The notes beneath the pieces were generated by a model, which did no database searches, was not told the origin of the DNA, and saw only the letters and a program-made list of their open reading frames with translations. From positions 1-64,000 of the forward strand of contig DXEW01000025.1 of NCBI GenBank assembly GCA_019114755.1: a stretch of DNA of 64,000 bases. Reading direction: 5' to 3'. The position numbers and the translations under genes were made by a program. The stretch is from Candidatus Borkfalkia faecavium. Its GTDB lineage: Bacteria > Bacillota > Clostridia > Christensenellales > Borkfalkiaceae. Every line of letters begins with the position of its first letter. Within the stretch, counting starts at the first letter, position 1. Below are positions 55,305 through 64,000 of this stretch, one piece after another.

Positions 55305-57797
55305 TTATGCCTTGTCTTTTTCTGCCTTGGGTTTATCCGCCTTGGAGAAGAATTGGCCGATGCCTTTGAACAGGTGCCCGTTGAACATCATCAGCAGGGC
55401 TTCCATCTGTTTGCGGCTCATGGCGCCGTATTTGGCCAAACCGCGCACCGGCTGATGGTACATGCCCATCATGATGGTGTTGGCAGTCGTCTTCTGGCCG
55501 ATCGCCCACAGGAAGGAGTGCGCGAAGCGGATGACCGCCGAGAACAGCCTGCCCACCCAGCGGCGCGAGAAGCGCAGGTCGGCCACGGTGGCGTTCTCGT
55601 CGATGACCATGCGGCGTTTTTTATAGAAGCGGTAGCCGGCACGGGGAAGCGGCTTTCCGAGCAGGGCCTCGTACTCCTCTTTGTTTACGTCTTCCGCCTT
55701 GCCGCTGTAATAGGAGGGCAGCTTGGCCTTGTCGTACGGGCAGGCGGCCTTGGTCCCCGCGCGGGAGACCTCCGCGTTCAGGCGGATATCCGCCGAGGAT
55801 GCGCCTACCATGACCTGATATGCGCCCGGCTCTTCTTCCCATGCCTTTGTACTTACATTATAATAGCGGAAGGTATATTTGTCAAACGGAATGAACACAT
55901 TCTTGCTCTCGCCCGCCTTCAGGAACACCTTTGCAAAGCCTTTCAGCTCTTTGGCGGGGCGGAACACCTTGCCGTCCTTTTTGCCGATGTACAGCTGCGC
56001 AACTTCTGCGCCGTCCTTTTCGCCCGCGTTTTTCAGCGTGAAGGTGACGCCCTTTTCGTCCGCCTTGATAGCGGAATACTCGAACTTGGTATAGCTCAGG
56101 CCGAAGCCGAAGGGATAGCGCACGGCGACGCCCGCCGTATCGTAATAGCGGTAGCCGACGTAGAGCGCCTCGCGGTATTCCACGCTCGCCGCCTTGCCGG
56201 GGAAGCGCGCCGCCGAAGAGCAGTCTTCATAGCGGACGGGATAGCTCTCCGCCAGTTTGCCCGAAGGGTTGACCTTGCCCGAGAGCACGCCGAGGATGGC
56301 GCGCGCGCCCGCCTGGCCGCTCAGATAGGCGTGGACGATGGCGTCGGCGTCGTCGATGACGTCCAGTTCCACCGCGCTGCCGCAGCAGAGCACGACGACG
56401 ACGGGTTTGCCGAGGGCGAGCAGTTTGGAGAGCACTTCCAGCTGGTTGGCGGGCAGCTTCATGTCGCGGCGGTCAATGCCTTCCGCCTCGCTGACCTCGT
56501 CGAGCCCGGCGAAGAAGACGATCTTATCCGCCTCTTCCGCCAGCTTGAGGGCGTATTTTTCCAGTTTACCGCTCTTTTTGCCGTAGCGCTCATAGCCCTT
56601 GGTGTAGCCGATAAAGCGGATGGGATATTCCGCCACGCAGTCGAGCACGTTGTCTACCTTGGTGGGGTTGACCACGGAGGAACCTGCGCCCTGATAGCGC
56701 GGGTTCTCCGCAAAGTCGCCGATGATACAGACCTTCTCTTTTTCCGTGAGGGGCAAAACGCCCTTTTCGTTTTTCAACAGCACCATGCACTCTTCGGCGC
56801 ACTTCTGCGCGAACAGGTGGTGTTCTTCGGTATTGAACTGCTTGGGCGCCTGTTTGACAGCCTTGTCCGTCTCCAAAATGAGGTCGAGCAGGCGGTCGAG
56901 CGCCTCGTCTACCAGCTTTTCGTCCAGTTTTCCCTCTTTGATGCCCTTGAGGACGGCGTTGTACTGTTCGGGATATTCCTGCACGTATTCGGGGATCTCG
57001 TACCCTTCGGTCAGCGCCTTGACGACGTCGTCGATGCCGTATTTGCAGCCGGGCATTTCCAGCTCGTTGCCGGCGATGACGCCCTGGATGCGGTCGTTGC
57101 TGCCCGCCCAGTCGGTGACCACGACTTTATCGTACCCCCACTCGCCGCGGAGGATGTCGCGCATCAAATGCATGTTCTCGTTGGTATGGGTGCCGTTGAG
57201 TTTATTGTAGGAAGACATGATCGTCTTGGGCTTGCCCTCTTCGACGGCGATCTCAAAGCCGGTGAGGTAGATCTCGCGCAGGGTGCGCTCGTCCACCACC
57301 GTATCGATGACCATGCGGCGCTGTTCCTGGTTGTTGCAGGCGAAGTGCTTCAGGCAGCCGGAGATGCCCTTCTTCTGGATGCCGCGCACATACGACGCCG
57401 CCATCTTGCCGGCGAGGTACGGGTCTTCGGAAAAATATTCGAAGTTCCTGCCGCACAGCGGATTGCGCTTGATGTTCATGCCCGGGCCGAGCAGCACATT
57501 GACCTCCATCGAGGCGGCTTCCGTGCCCAGGTATTCGCCCAGCTCTTCGCCGAGGGCGGGGTTCCAGCTGTTGGCCATCGTCGCCGCGGTCGGGTAACAG
57601 GTCGCGGGGATACTGGGGTTGAGCCCCAAATGGTCCGCCGCCGCCTGCTGTTTGCGCAGGCCGTGCGGGCCGTCGGACAGGTACGCCGAAGGAATCCCCT
57701 GTTCGGGGTAATCTTTCGTGGACCAGAAGTCGCGCCCCGTCAGGAGCGTGGCTTTCTGCTCGATGGTCAGTTTGCCGATAATGTCAGCGTGTTTCAT
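55305..57797 (-). CDS. Glycoside hydrolase family 3, beta-glucosidase-like, with C-terminal extension
   Basis: An 830-aa GH3 in the normal order: barrel with SDGPHGLRKQ, KRNPLCGRNFEYFSEDP, KHFACNN and the nucleophile Asp229 in VVVTDWAG; the C-domain (CMVLLKNEKGVLPL, RRDMKLP); then the fibronectin-III-like domain. An unusual extension of about 160 residues (from about 670) has two hydrophobic stretches (SAVIRFAHSFLWAIG and a TIMMGMYH region) and a Lys-rich tail. ATG at 57795-57797 follows GGAGGGAGAA. The promoter carries LytTR-type repeats. Confidence 0.93.
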   Translation of the reverse strand: MKHADIIGKLTIEQKATLLTGRDFWSTKDYPEQGIPSAYLSDGPHGLRKQQAAADHLGLNPSIPATCYPTAATMANSWNPALGEELGEYLGTEAASMEVNVLLGPGMNIKRNPLCGRNFEYFSEDPYLAGKMAASYVRGIQKKGISGCLKHFACNNQEQRRMVIDTVVDERTLREIYLTGFEIAVEEGKPKTIMSSYNKLNGTHTNENMHLMRDILRGEWGYDKVVVTDWAGSNDRIQGVIAGNELEMPGCKYGIDDVVKALTEGYEIPEYVQEYPEQYNAVLKGIKEGKLDEKLVDEALDRLLDLILETDKAVKQAPKQFNTEEHHLFAQKCAEECMVLLKNEKGVLPLTEKEKVCIIGDFAENPRYQGAGSSVVNPTKVDNVLDCVAEYPIRFIGYTKGYERYGKKSGKLEKYALKLAEEADKIVFFAGLDEVSEAEGIDRRDMKLPANQLEVLSKLLALGKPVVVVLCCGSAVELDVIDDADAIVHAYLSGQAGARAILGVLSGKVNPSGKLAESYPVRYEDCSSAARFPGKAASVEYREALYVGYRYYDTAGVAVRYPFGFGLSYTKFEYSAIKADEKGVTFTLKNAGEKDGAEVAQLYIGKKDGKVFRPAKELKGFAKVFLKAGESKNVFIPFDKYTFRYYNVSTKAWEEEPGAYQVMVGASSADIRLNAEVSRAGTKAACPYDKAKLPSYYSGKAEDVNKEEYEALLGKPLPRAGYRFYKKRRMVIDENATVADLRFSRRWVGRLFSAVIRFAHSFLWAIGQKTTANTIMMGMYHQPVRGLAKYGAMSRKQMEALLMMFNGHLFKGIGQFFSKADKPKAEKDKA

Positions 57798-57849
57798 TTC
57801 TCCCTCCAAATAAATTCCCGTCGCCCGTTTCCGAGCCCGATTTTATTAC

Positions 57850-57878
57850 ATTGTACAACCAAATGAAAAAAAATGCAA
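57850..57878 (-). promoter_or_regulatory. Third GH3 promoter
   Basis: On the minus strand TTGCAT (57873-57878), a 17-bp spacer and TACAAT (57850-57855). Confidence 0.65.
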
Positions 57879-57888
57879 TGGCTTTGGC

Positions 57889-57918
57889 GCATACTGACAA
57901 ATTTTTTGCGTAAATTGC
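57889..57918 (-). promoter_or_regulatory. LytTR-type direct repeats at third GH3 promoter
   Basis: Read toward the gene: GCAATTTAC (57918-57910), 12 bp, TCAGTATGC (57897-57889). The second ends 33 bp before the -10, the same distance as at the other two promoters. The repeats are the weakest of the three. Confidence 0.55.
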
Positions 57919-58305
57919 ACCAAAACATGGCCGCCGCGCCGATAAAAAAAAGCAAAGCGGGCGGATACGGCATTTTTTCAGACACAAAAAAAGAGCCGCG
58001 CTTTTCGGAAGGCGCGCAAGACAAGCCCGCGCGCCCGCCCGAAAGCGTTCTCACTTGAACCGCGTTCATTATACCATAGCCGCCGCGGTTTGGGAATAGT
58101 TTCGGCATATTCTGTTCATTCTGTTGCACAAAATGCAAAACGCGGGCGCAAAAGGCGCCGATTTTGCACACGAACGGCATTTTTGCGGCCCGCTGTACCC
58201 CCGCAGCGCCCGTGACTATACCCCTGCCCCGCAAGACGCCGAAGCGCGCCCGCGGCTATGCCGCGGGCGCGCCCCTTGGATAATGTGAAGACAAATCCGT
58301 ATGCT
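57919..58305. other. Non-coding gap with possible small RNA and hairpin
   Basis: No gene is supported. A minus-strand TATAAT lies at 58068-58073 with a poor -35, and about 75 nt further on a GC hairpin region ends in TCTTTTTTTG (near 57985), so a short RNA is possible. At 58244-58272 a perfect 12-bp stem (GCGCGCCCGCGG) lies just past the rny stop and may end rny, though T residues after it are few. Confidence 0.3.
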
Positions 58306-59916
58306 TTATTTTGCGTATTCCACGCCGCGGAATTCGCGGATGACGTTGACCTTGATCTGGCCGGGGTATTCCAGCTCCTGCTCGATCTTTTTGGCGATGT
58401 CTTTGGCGAGGAAGAGGGTCTGGGCGTCGTCGATCTGGTCGGGCTTGACGATCACGCGCACTTCCCTGCCCGCCTGGATGGCGTAGCTCTTATCCACGCC
58501 CTTGAAGGAGGACGCGATCTGCTCCAGCTGTTCGAGGCGCTTGACGTAGTTGGTGCTCGTCTCGCGGCGGGCGCCGGGGCGGGCGCCGGAGATGGCGTCT
58601 GCCGCCTGCACGAGGATGGCCTCGATGGTCTTGGGCTCCACGTCGCCGTGGTGCGCCATGATGGCGTTGACGACGTTGGCGTTTTCTTTATACTTTTTGG
58701 CGATGTCGGCGCCGATTTGGATGTGGGTGCCCTCCTGCTCGTGATCGACCGCCTTGCCGATGTCGTGGAGAAGCCCCGCGCGCTTGGCGAGGTTGACGTC
58801 CAGCCCCAGCTCCGCCGCCATCATGCCCGCCAGCTGCGCCACTTCGATGGAGTGCTTGTACACGTTCTGGCCGTAGCTGGTGCGGTATTTCAGCCTGCCG
58901 AGAAGTTTGATGATCTCGGGATGCAGGCCGAAGATGCCCACTTCGAACATGGCCGCCTCGCCGCTCTCTTTGATCTGCTGCTCCAGCTCTCTCTTGACCT
59001 TTTCCACCGTCTCTTCGATGCGGGCGGGATGGATGCGGCCGTCGCCGATCAGCCTTTCGAGGGCGATGCGCGCCACCTCCCTGCGGACGGGGTCGAAACC
59101 GGAGAGGATGACCACTTCCGGCGTGTCGTCGATGATCAGCTCGATGCCGGTGGCGTTTTCAAGGGCGCGGATGTTCCTGCCCTCGCGGCCGATGATGCGC
59201 GCCTTCATGTCGTCGTTGGGAAGGGGCACCACCGACACGGTGATCTCGGACGCGTGGTCGCTGGCGCAGCGCTGGATGGCGAGGCTGATGACCTTTTTGG
59301 CATTGGTCTCCGCCTCGTCTTTGGCCTGCTGCTCGATGTTGCGCACCTGTACGGCGACGTCGTGCCGCGCCTCGTCGAGAATGTTTTCGGTGAGCAGCTT
59401 TTTCGCCTCTTCTTTGGTCAGCTGCGCCACCTTTTCCAGTTCCTGCACCATCAGGTCGTGCTGGTGGTTGACCTTCTCCTGCATCTTTTTGATCTCGTTT
59501 TCCTGGCGGGAGAGGTTTTTCTGCTGCTGATCGAGGGAGTCGGACCGCTTTTGCAGCGAATCTTCCTTCTTATCGAGGTTGTCTTCCTTCTGCTGCAGGC
59601 GCTGTTCCGCGCGCTGCAATTCTAACTTTTTTTCTTTGGTCTCTCGTTCAAATTCGTTCCTGAGTTTTAAGTCCTGTTCCTTCGCCTCTAAAATAGCTTC
59701 TTTTTTTAATGCCTTACTCTCGCTTTCCGCTTCGTCAAGCATTATTTTGATCCTTTGGTCCACTTCGCCCATCTTCTTCTCGACCTGCTTTTTGTGCAGG
59801 ATGAAGCCGACAAAGAAGGCGAGCGCGCCGACCACTACTATAGCGCCGATCAATACCCCGACGAATACGCCCGCCGGGACATTCAGAAACAGGGAGCTCA
59901 ACTTGGTTGCCAACAT
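58306..59916 (-). CDS. rny: Ribonuclease Y
   Basis: A 536-aa membrane-bound endoribonuclease that starts mRNA decay in Firmicutes. An N-terminal helix (about 17-40) is followed by a long coiled coil (45-195), a KH domain ([20 protein letters not shown]) and the HD domain ([20 protein letters not shown]). ATG at 59914-59916 follows AGGAGGCTTTGCT; an in-frame ATG ten codons upstream is less well placed. Confidence 0.97.
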   Translation of the reverse strand: MLATKLSSLFLNVPAGVFVGVLIGAIVVVGALAFFVGFILHKKQVEKKMGEVDQRIKIMLDEAESESKALKKEAILEAKEQDLKLRNEFERETKEKKLELQRAEQRLQQKEDNLDKKEDSLQKRSDSLDQQQKNLSRQENEIKKMQEKVNHQHDLMVQELEKVAQLTKEEAKKLLTENILDEARHDVAVQVRNIEQQAKDEAETNAKKVISLAIQRCASDHASEITVSVVPLPNDDMKARIIGREGRNIRALENATGIELIIDDTPEVVILSGFDPVRREVARIALERLIGDGRIHPARIEETVEKVKRELEQQIKESGEAAMFEVGIFGLHPEIIKLLGRLKYRTSYGQNVYKHSIEVAQLAGMMAAELGLDVNLAKRAGLLHDIGKAVDHEQEGTHIQIGADIAKKYKENANVVNAIMAHHGDVEPKTIEAILVQAADAISGARPGARRETSTNYVKRLEQLEQIASSFKGVDKSYAIQAGREVRVIVKPDQIDDAQTLFLAKDIAKKIEQELEYPGQIKVNVIREFRGVEYAK

Positions 59917-60031
59917 AGCAAAGCCTCCTGTGAAGTTGAAATTCAATATAAACTATGCGAGGCGCGCATCGCGCGGGTAACGGCACCCGTGCGGAGCGCA
60001 GAATGCTCCTTTTATAATTTATACCTGAACA

Positions 60032-60060
60032 ATTATACCGCATTTTGAAAGAAAAGTCAA
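60032..60060 (-). promoter_or_regulatory. rny promoter
   Basis: On the minus strand TTGACT (60055-60060), a 17-bp spacer and TATAAT (60032-60037). Confidence 0.7.
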
Positions 60061-60091
60061 GGTCTTCAAAAAAATAATGGCACGAAATAAC

Positions 60092-60121
60092 AAAAAGTTT
60101 CGGTTTTGTGCCGAAACTTTT
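60092..60121 (-). terminator. nadE terminator
   Basis: On the minus strand AAGTTTCGGC ... CCGAAACTTTTTG: stem of about nine bp with a T tail. Confidence 0.8.
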
Positions 60122-60127
60122 CATATC

Positions 60128-60164
60128 GCCTATCTATTTTCCGCCCGCCTATATATTTTCCGCC
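60128..60164. repeat. Second copy of the nadE 3' end
   Basis: GCCTAT(C/A)TATTTTCCGCC at 60128-60145 and at the gene end 60147-60164 (17 of 18 identical, period 19). The stop complement CTA is in both. Confidence 0.75.
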
Positions 60165-62059
60165 TCTTCCAGCCACAGGCGGACGCAGGCGTCGGAGGGC
60201 ATGCGCCAGTCGCCGCGGGGCGAAAGCGCCACCGAACCCACTTTGACCCCGTCGGGCAGGCAGGAGCGCTTGAACTGCTGGGCAAAAAAGCGCCTGTAAA
60301 AGCTGACCAGCCACTTTTTCAGCGTTTCGGGCGGGTAGCTGCCGCCGAACGCAGCCTTGGCGAGGTAGTACACCTTGGCGGGCGGGAAGCCCCAGCGCAC
60401 GGCGTAATAGAGGTAGAAATCGTGCAGCTCGTACGGCCCTACCAGCTCTTCCGTCTTCTGGGCGATCTTGCCCCCTTCGGGCGGGAGGAGTTCGGGGCTG
60501 ATCTCGGTGTTCAAAATATCGGTGAGCACCTCTTCCGCCCCGCCGCCGAGGCGCGCCGCCTCGCTGCGGATGAGGTATTTGACCAGCGTTTTGGGGACGG
60601 AGGCGTTGACGCCGTACATCGACATGTGGTCGCCGTTGTACGTCGCCCAGCCCAGCGCCAGCTCGCTCAGATCGCCCGTGCCCACCACCAGGCCGTTCGT
60701 GTCGTTGGCGATATCCATGAGCACGAGGGTGCGCATGCGCGCCTGCGCGTTCTCGTAGGCGGCGTTGTGCACGGCTTCGTCGTGGCCGATGTCGGCAAAG
60801 TGCTGCCGCACGGCGGCGGATACTGGCACCGTGCGGGCGGTGACGCCCAGCTCGCGCATGAGGCGGAGGGAATTTTGATAGGTCTTATCGGTGGTGCCGA
60901 AGCAGGGCATGGTGACGGCGACGATGCCCTCGCGGCTGCGCCCCAGCGCGTCGAAGGCGCGGACGCAGACCAACAGGGCCAGGGCGGAGTCCAATCCGCC
61001 CGAAATGCCGACCACGGCCGTTTGGGCGCGGGCGTGCTCCAGCCGCTTTTTCAGCCCCGCCGCCTGGATGGAGAGGATGAGTTCGGCGCGCTCGCCGAGC
61101 GCCTCTTCCCCCTGCGGCACAAAGGGCAGGCGCGGGATACGACGGGTGAGGGGCAGGTCTTTCCCGCGCGAGGCGAAGGGGATGCTGTCGTAGCCGGACA
61201 GCTGCGAAGTATCGTAAAAGGTGTTGATGCGGCGGCGCTCGAAGGCGAGCTTGCGCACGTCCACTTCCGACACGGTGACGCCGTTTTCAAACAATTTGCT
61301 CTCGGCGAGCATCTCGCCGTTTTCGCAGATCATGTTGTGGCCGGCAAAGGCCATGTCGGTGGTCGATTCGCCGTCGCCCGCGTCGGCGTAGATATAGGCG
61401 GACACCGTCTTTGCCGACTGGGCGCGCACGAGCATGCGGCGGTACTCCGCCTTGCCCGCCGTTTCGTCGCTGGCGGAGAGGTTGACGATGACGTTCGCCC
61501 CCGCCAGCGCGTGCGAGACGGAGGGCGGCGCGGGCACCCACAGGTCTTCGCACAGCTCCGCCGCCACGGCAAGGTCGGGCTCGGTTTTGGAGCGGAATAC
61601 GACTTTATTGCCGAAGATCACCTCTCCCCCGCCGAAGGGGATGCGGATATTTTCGCCGCGGTAGGGCTGAAAGTTGCGTTTTTCGTAAAACTCGGCATAG
61701 TTGGGCAGATAGCGCTTGGGGATGAAGGCGAGCACCCTGCCCCCGGAAAGCGCGGCGGCGCAGTTGTACAATACGCCCCCCACCTCCAGCGGGATGCCGA
61801 CGAAGACGAGCATATCCTTCGCCTGCGGGCAGGCGGCGACCTGGCGCAGCGCCCGCAGCGAGCCTTCGAGCAGCACTTCCTGCCCGAACAGGTCGCCGCA
61901 GGTATAGCCGCACAGGCAGAGTTCGGGGAATACGAGGATCTCCGCCCCCGCCTCGTGCGCCTTGGCGATGCAGGCGCAGATGCTCTCCGCGTTGTGCTCC
62001 GTATCCGCGACGCGGATGCGCGGCGTAGCCGCGGCGACTTTGACAAAACCGAATTTCAT
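60149..62059 (-). CDS. nadE: Glutamine-dependent NAD+ synthetase
   Basis: A 636-aa two-domain enzyme making NAD+ from deamido-NAD+ with glutamine as nitrogen donor. The N-terminal nitrilase-type glutaminase has the Glu46-Lys115-Cys170 triad (FPELCLCG, PKRYLPN, AELCEDLW). The C-terminal ATP-pyrophosphatase domain has GISGGLDSALALLV and GTGDLSELALGW. CGCAGGGAGGAACAGGGC precedes the ATG. It sits between recA and rny on the same strand. Confidence 0.96.
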   Translation of the reverse strand: MKFGFVKVAAATPRIRVADTEHNAESICACIAKAHEAGAEILVFPELCLCGYTCGDLFGQEVLLEGSLRALRQVAACPQAKDMLVFVGIPLEVGGVLYNCAAALSGGRVLAFIPKRYLPNYAEFYEKRNFQPYRGENIRIPFGGGEVIFGNKVVFRSKTEPDLAVAAELCEDLWVPAPPSVSHALAGANVIVNLSASDETAGKAEYRRMLVRAQSAKTVSAYIYADAGDGESTTDMAFAGHNMICENGEMLAESKLFENGVTVSEVDVRKLAFERRRINTFYDTSQLSGYDSIPFASRGKDLPLTRRIPRLPFVPQGEEALGERAELILSIQAAGLKKRLEHARAQTAVVGISGGLDSALALLVCVRAFDALGRSREGIVAVTMPCFGTTDKTYQNSLRLMRELGVTARTVPVSAAVRQHFADIGHDEAVHNAAYENAQARMRTLVLMDIANDTNGLVVGTGDLSELALGWATYNGDHMSMYGVNASVPKTLVKYLIRSEAARLGGGAEEVLTDILNTEISPELLPPEGGKIAQKTEELVGPYELHDFYLYYAVRWGFPPAKVYYLAKAAFGGSYPPETLKKWLVSFYRRFFAQQFKRSCLPDGVKVGSVALSPRGDWRMPSDACVRLWLEEAENI

Positions 62060-62082
62060 GCCCTGTTCCTCCCTGCGATAAA

Positions 62083-62162
62083 GCCGCGCGCCTGTGGACG
62101 CGCGGCCTGCTTCTTTCTGCCTTACGCCGCGCGCCTATGGACGCGCGGCCTGCTTTTTTCTG
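62083..62162. repeat. Duplicated hairpin downstream of recA
   Basis: GCCGCGCGCCT(G/A)TGGACGCGC followed by GGCCTGCTT(C/T)TTTCTG occurs at 62083-62119 and 62126-62162 (period 43). Each copy is a strong hairpin with T residues on the plus side only, although both flanking genes are on the minus strand. A third hairpin, CCGCCG/CGGCGG, follows at about 62166-62180. Confidence 0.85.
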
Positions 62163-62248
62163 ATCCCGCCGAAGCGGCGGTCGGCTTCCTACATGAGACC
62201 CGCCGAAAAGACGGTCAAAATTCCTTTATACTGCCGAAACCTTGCCGC

Positions 62249-63274
62249 TTATTCCGCGGGCTCCTCTTCGCCCTCTTTGACGGTGCGGTAGGCGGCGCGG
62301 ATCTTTTCTTCGATCTCTTTACAGCGGTCGGGGTTGGCGCGCAGCCATTCGCGCATGCGCTCGCGCCCCTGGGCGATGCGCTCGCCCTCGTACGAGAACC
62401 AGGCGCCGTTTTTGCCGATGACGCCGCAGGCGGTGCCGAGGTCGATGATGCAGCCCTCCTGCGAGATGCCCTCGCCGTAGAGGATGTCGAACTCCGCCGT
62501 CTTGAAGGGAGGCGCCAGCTTGTTTTTGACCACCTTGGCCTTGGTCTTGTTGCCCATGATGCCGTCGCTGTCCTTCAAGGCGTCCGCCTTGCGCACGTCG
62601 ATGCGCACGCTGGCGTAGAATTTGAGCGCCCTGCCGCCGGGGGTTGTCTCGGGGTTGCCGAACATCACGCCCACCTTTTCGCGCAGCTGGTTGATGAAGA
62701 TGACGCAGGTATGCGATTTGTTGATGATGCCCGTCAGCTTGCGCAGCGCCTGCGACATGAGGCGCGCCTGCAGCCCGACGTAGGTATCCCCCATATCCCC
62801 CTCGATCTCCGCCTTGGGGGTGAGCGCCGCCACCGAGTCGATGACGATGAGGTCGACCGCGCCGCTGCGCACGAGCGCGTCGGTGATGTCCAGCGCCTGT
62901 TCGCCCGTATCCGGCTGCGAGACGTAGAGGTTATCCAGGTCTACCCCCAGTTTTTTGGCGTAGACGGGGTCGAGCGCGTGCTCGGCGTCTACAAAGGCGG
63001 CGATGCCGCCCGCCTTCTGCGCCTGGGCGATGCAGTGCAGCGCCACCGTCGTCTTACCCGAAGATTCGGGGCCGTAGATCTCGACGATCCTGCCGCAGGG
63101 CAGGCCGCCGATACCGAGGGCGATATCCAAAGACAGGCAGCCCGTGGGGATGACGTCGATATCCGTGTTGCCGGCGGCGTCGCCCAGCTTCATGATGGCG
63201 CCCTTGCCGTAGTGCTTTTCGATCTGCGCCAGGCACTGGTCGAGCGCCTTCAGCCTTTCGTTGTCTAATTCCAT
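62249..63274 (-). CDS. recA: Recombinase RecA
   Basis: A 341-aa strand-exchange protein. Walker A GPESSGKT (68-75), Walker [13 protein letters not shown], and the L2 loop region [39 protein letters not shown] precedes the ATG. cinA lies directly upstream on the same strand, a conserved bacterial pairing. I see no clear LexA box in the 88-bp gap, so it may be transcribed with cinA. Confidence 0.98.
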   Translation of the reverse strand: MELDNERLKALDQCLAQIEKHYGKGAIMKLGDAAGNTDIDVIPTGCLSLDIALGIGGLPCGRIVEIYGPESSGKTTVALHCIAQAQKAGGIAAFVDAEHALDPVYAKKLGVDLDNLYVSQPDTGEQALDITDALVRSGAVDLIVIDSVAALTPKAEIEGDMGDTYVGLQARLMSQALRKLTGIINKSHTCVIFINQLREKVGVMFGNPETTPGGRALKFYASVRIDVRKADALKDSDGIMGNKTKAKVVKNKLAPPFKTAEFDILYGEGISQEGCIIDLGTACGVIGKNGAWFSYEGERIAQGRERMREWLRANPDRCKEIEEKIRAAYRTVKEGEEEPAE

Positions 63275-63362
63275 TGTCTTCTCCTACATTGAATTGAAGG
63301 TTTTGTATATGCCGGCGGCAGCGATCGCGCGCGGCATACGATGTTTCCGTTCCGAAAAATAT

Positions 63363-64000
63363 TTATTTGATCTGCCTGTACAGCAGGTACAGCGCCTGGT
63401 TGACGGCGCGGGAAGAGATCTCTTCCCTGCTGCCGCGGAAGTTGTATTTGTAGACGTACACCGACTGTTTGGTGCCGACGGCGAGGTAGCAAAGCCCCAC
63501 GGGCTTGTCCGTCCCGTCGGAAGAGGGCCCGGCGATGCCCGTGGTGGAGAGGGCGACGTCGCACCCGCCCGCGGCGATCAGGCCCGCCGCCATCTCGTAG
63601 GCGGCTTCGTCGGAGACCGCCCCCTGCTGCGCCAGCGTATCCTCGCGCACGCCTAAGCGCCGCCGCTTGGCGCCGTTGTCGTAGGCGACGATGCCCTCGT
63701 ACAGCACCTTGCTCGCGCCCGGCACCGAGACGATGGCGGCGGCGATGCTGCCGCCCGTGAACGACTCCGCCACGCTCAGGCGCAGCCCGCGCAGCCGCAA
63801 AAGCTCGACGATGCGGCGGGGCAGGGGCGTGTCGTCTACGGCGTAGGCGTGCTCGCCGAAGCCTTCGGCAAACACGCGCAGGGCGTCGTCGATGAGCATT
63901 TTGGGAGTGCCGTTGTCGTACAGCACTTCCAGCCGCTGGTCGCCGTCCTTTTCGGTAAAGTGGAACTGCAATTTGTCGCCGCAGAGGGTCTTTGCCTGCT
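63363..64000 (-). CDS. cinA: CinA competence/damage-inducible protein, C-terminal part (partial)
   Basis: About 212 codons of a CinA protein that runs off the right edge. The C-terminal NMN-deamidase domain is complete: SVAESFTGGSIAAAIVSVPG, YDNGAKRRRLGV, VSDEAAYEMAAG and STTGIAGPSSDGTDKPVG. The reading frame stays open to the last base, through a middle-domain segment (KTLCGDKLQFHF), so the start codon lies outside the window. It precedes recA, as in many Firmicutes. Confidence 0.93.
   Translation of the reverse strand, partial: QAKTLCGDKLQFHFTEKDGDQRLEVLYDNGTPKMLIDDALRVFAEGFGEHAYAVDDTPLPRRIVELLRLRGLRLSVAESFTGGSIAAAIVSVPGASKVLYEGIVAYDNGAKRRRLGVREDTLAQQGAVSDEAAYEMAAGLIAAGGCDVALSTTGIAGPSSDGTDKPVGLCYLAVGTKQSVYVYKYNFRGSREEISSRAVNQALYLLYRQIK

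Noticed and set aside
55023..57866. A 947-codon plus-strand frame across the glycosyltransferase and third GH3
   Set aside because: Same shadow effect; the minus-strand genes carry clear catalytic motifs and ribosome sites.
60077..63268. A 1063-codon plus-strand frame across nadE and recA
   Set aside because: Antisense to two certain genes; composition is a shadow of their codon use, with no motif or start signal.

Overview
The window is GC-rich chromosomal DNA from a spore-forming clostridial Firmicute, most likely an uncultured gut lineage (Christensenellales-like; this placement is inference). The support is a pro-SigK-type sporulation sigma factor, the McsA-McsB-ClpC set, long-form HPF, RNase Y, paired DegV proteins and strong AGGAGG ribosome sites. 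Many promoters match TTGACA-17-TATAAT. No rRNA, tRNA, insertion sequence, prophage or CRISPR array was seen. The first gene (tuf) and the last (cinA) run off the ends.

Layout: 1-3.9 kb is the str operon on the minus strand (rpsL, rpsG, fusA, tuf). 4.1-10.5 kb holds a small HTH-like gene, a GH3 glycosidase, proS and two DegV paralogues. 10.7-16.6 kb (mostly plus) has a phosphohexomutase, transketolase, a lipoprotein, a ProB-like kinase and a zinc-ribbon membrane protein. 16.7-19.9 kb (minus) has a YjzC-like protein, uppP, a panE-like reductase, a DUF1294 protein and a cyclase. 20.0-27.1 kb (plus) is a six-gene polyamine operon behind a 365-nt leader. 27-35.8 kb has DUF6440 and Pr6Pr-like proteins, hpf, mcsA-mcsB-clpC, sigK, and mntR/marR-like regulators. 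35.8-43 kb has an ABC exporter, DUF378, CvpA-like and DUF1846 proteins and a NUDIX hydrolase. 43.4-57.8 kb is a carbohydrate region: GH2 with a GPH symporter, a domain-permuted membrane GH3, a GHKL/LytTR two-component system, a glycosyltransferase and a third GH3. 58.3-64 kb carries rny, nadE, recA and cinA.

Three things stand out. (1) The GH2, permuted GH3 and third GH3 promoters each carry two 9-bp direct repeats with a 21-bp period, ending exactly 33 bp upstream of the -10. This is the site architecture of LytTR regulators, and a LytTR response regulator with its kinase is encoded among these operons. (2) The polyamine operon has genes for two spermidine routes (SpeD/SpeE and the carboxyspermidine-type dehydrogenase/decarboxylase). 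It sits behind a structured leader with two candidate terminators and an Arg-rich 14-codon leader ORF whose stop codon lies in the second terminator stem. (3) Degenerate tandem copies of gene 3' ends, stop codon included, lie just downstream of about eleven genes. Other gaps hold duplicated terminators or minisatellites, so short tandem duplication is a pervasive feature of this genome.

Two core proteins have notable residues: EF-G has Cys in place of the second P-loop glycine, and ribosomal protein S12 has Arg at position 88, where Lys is usual.
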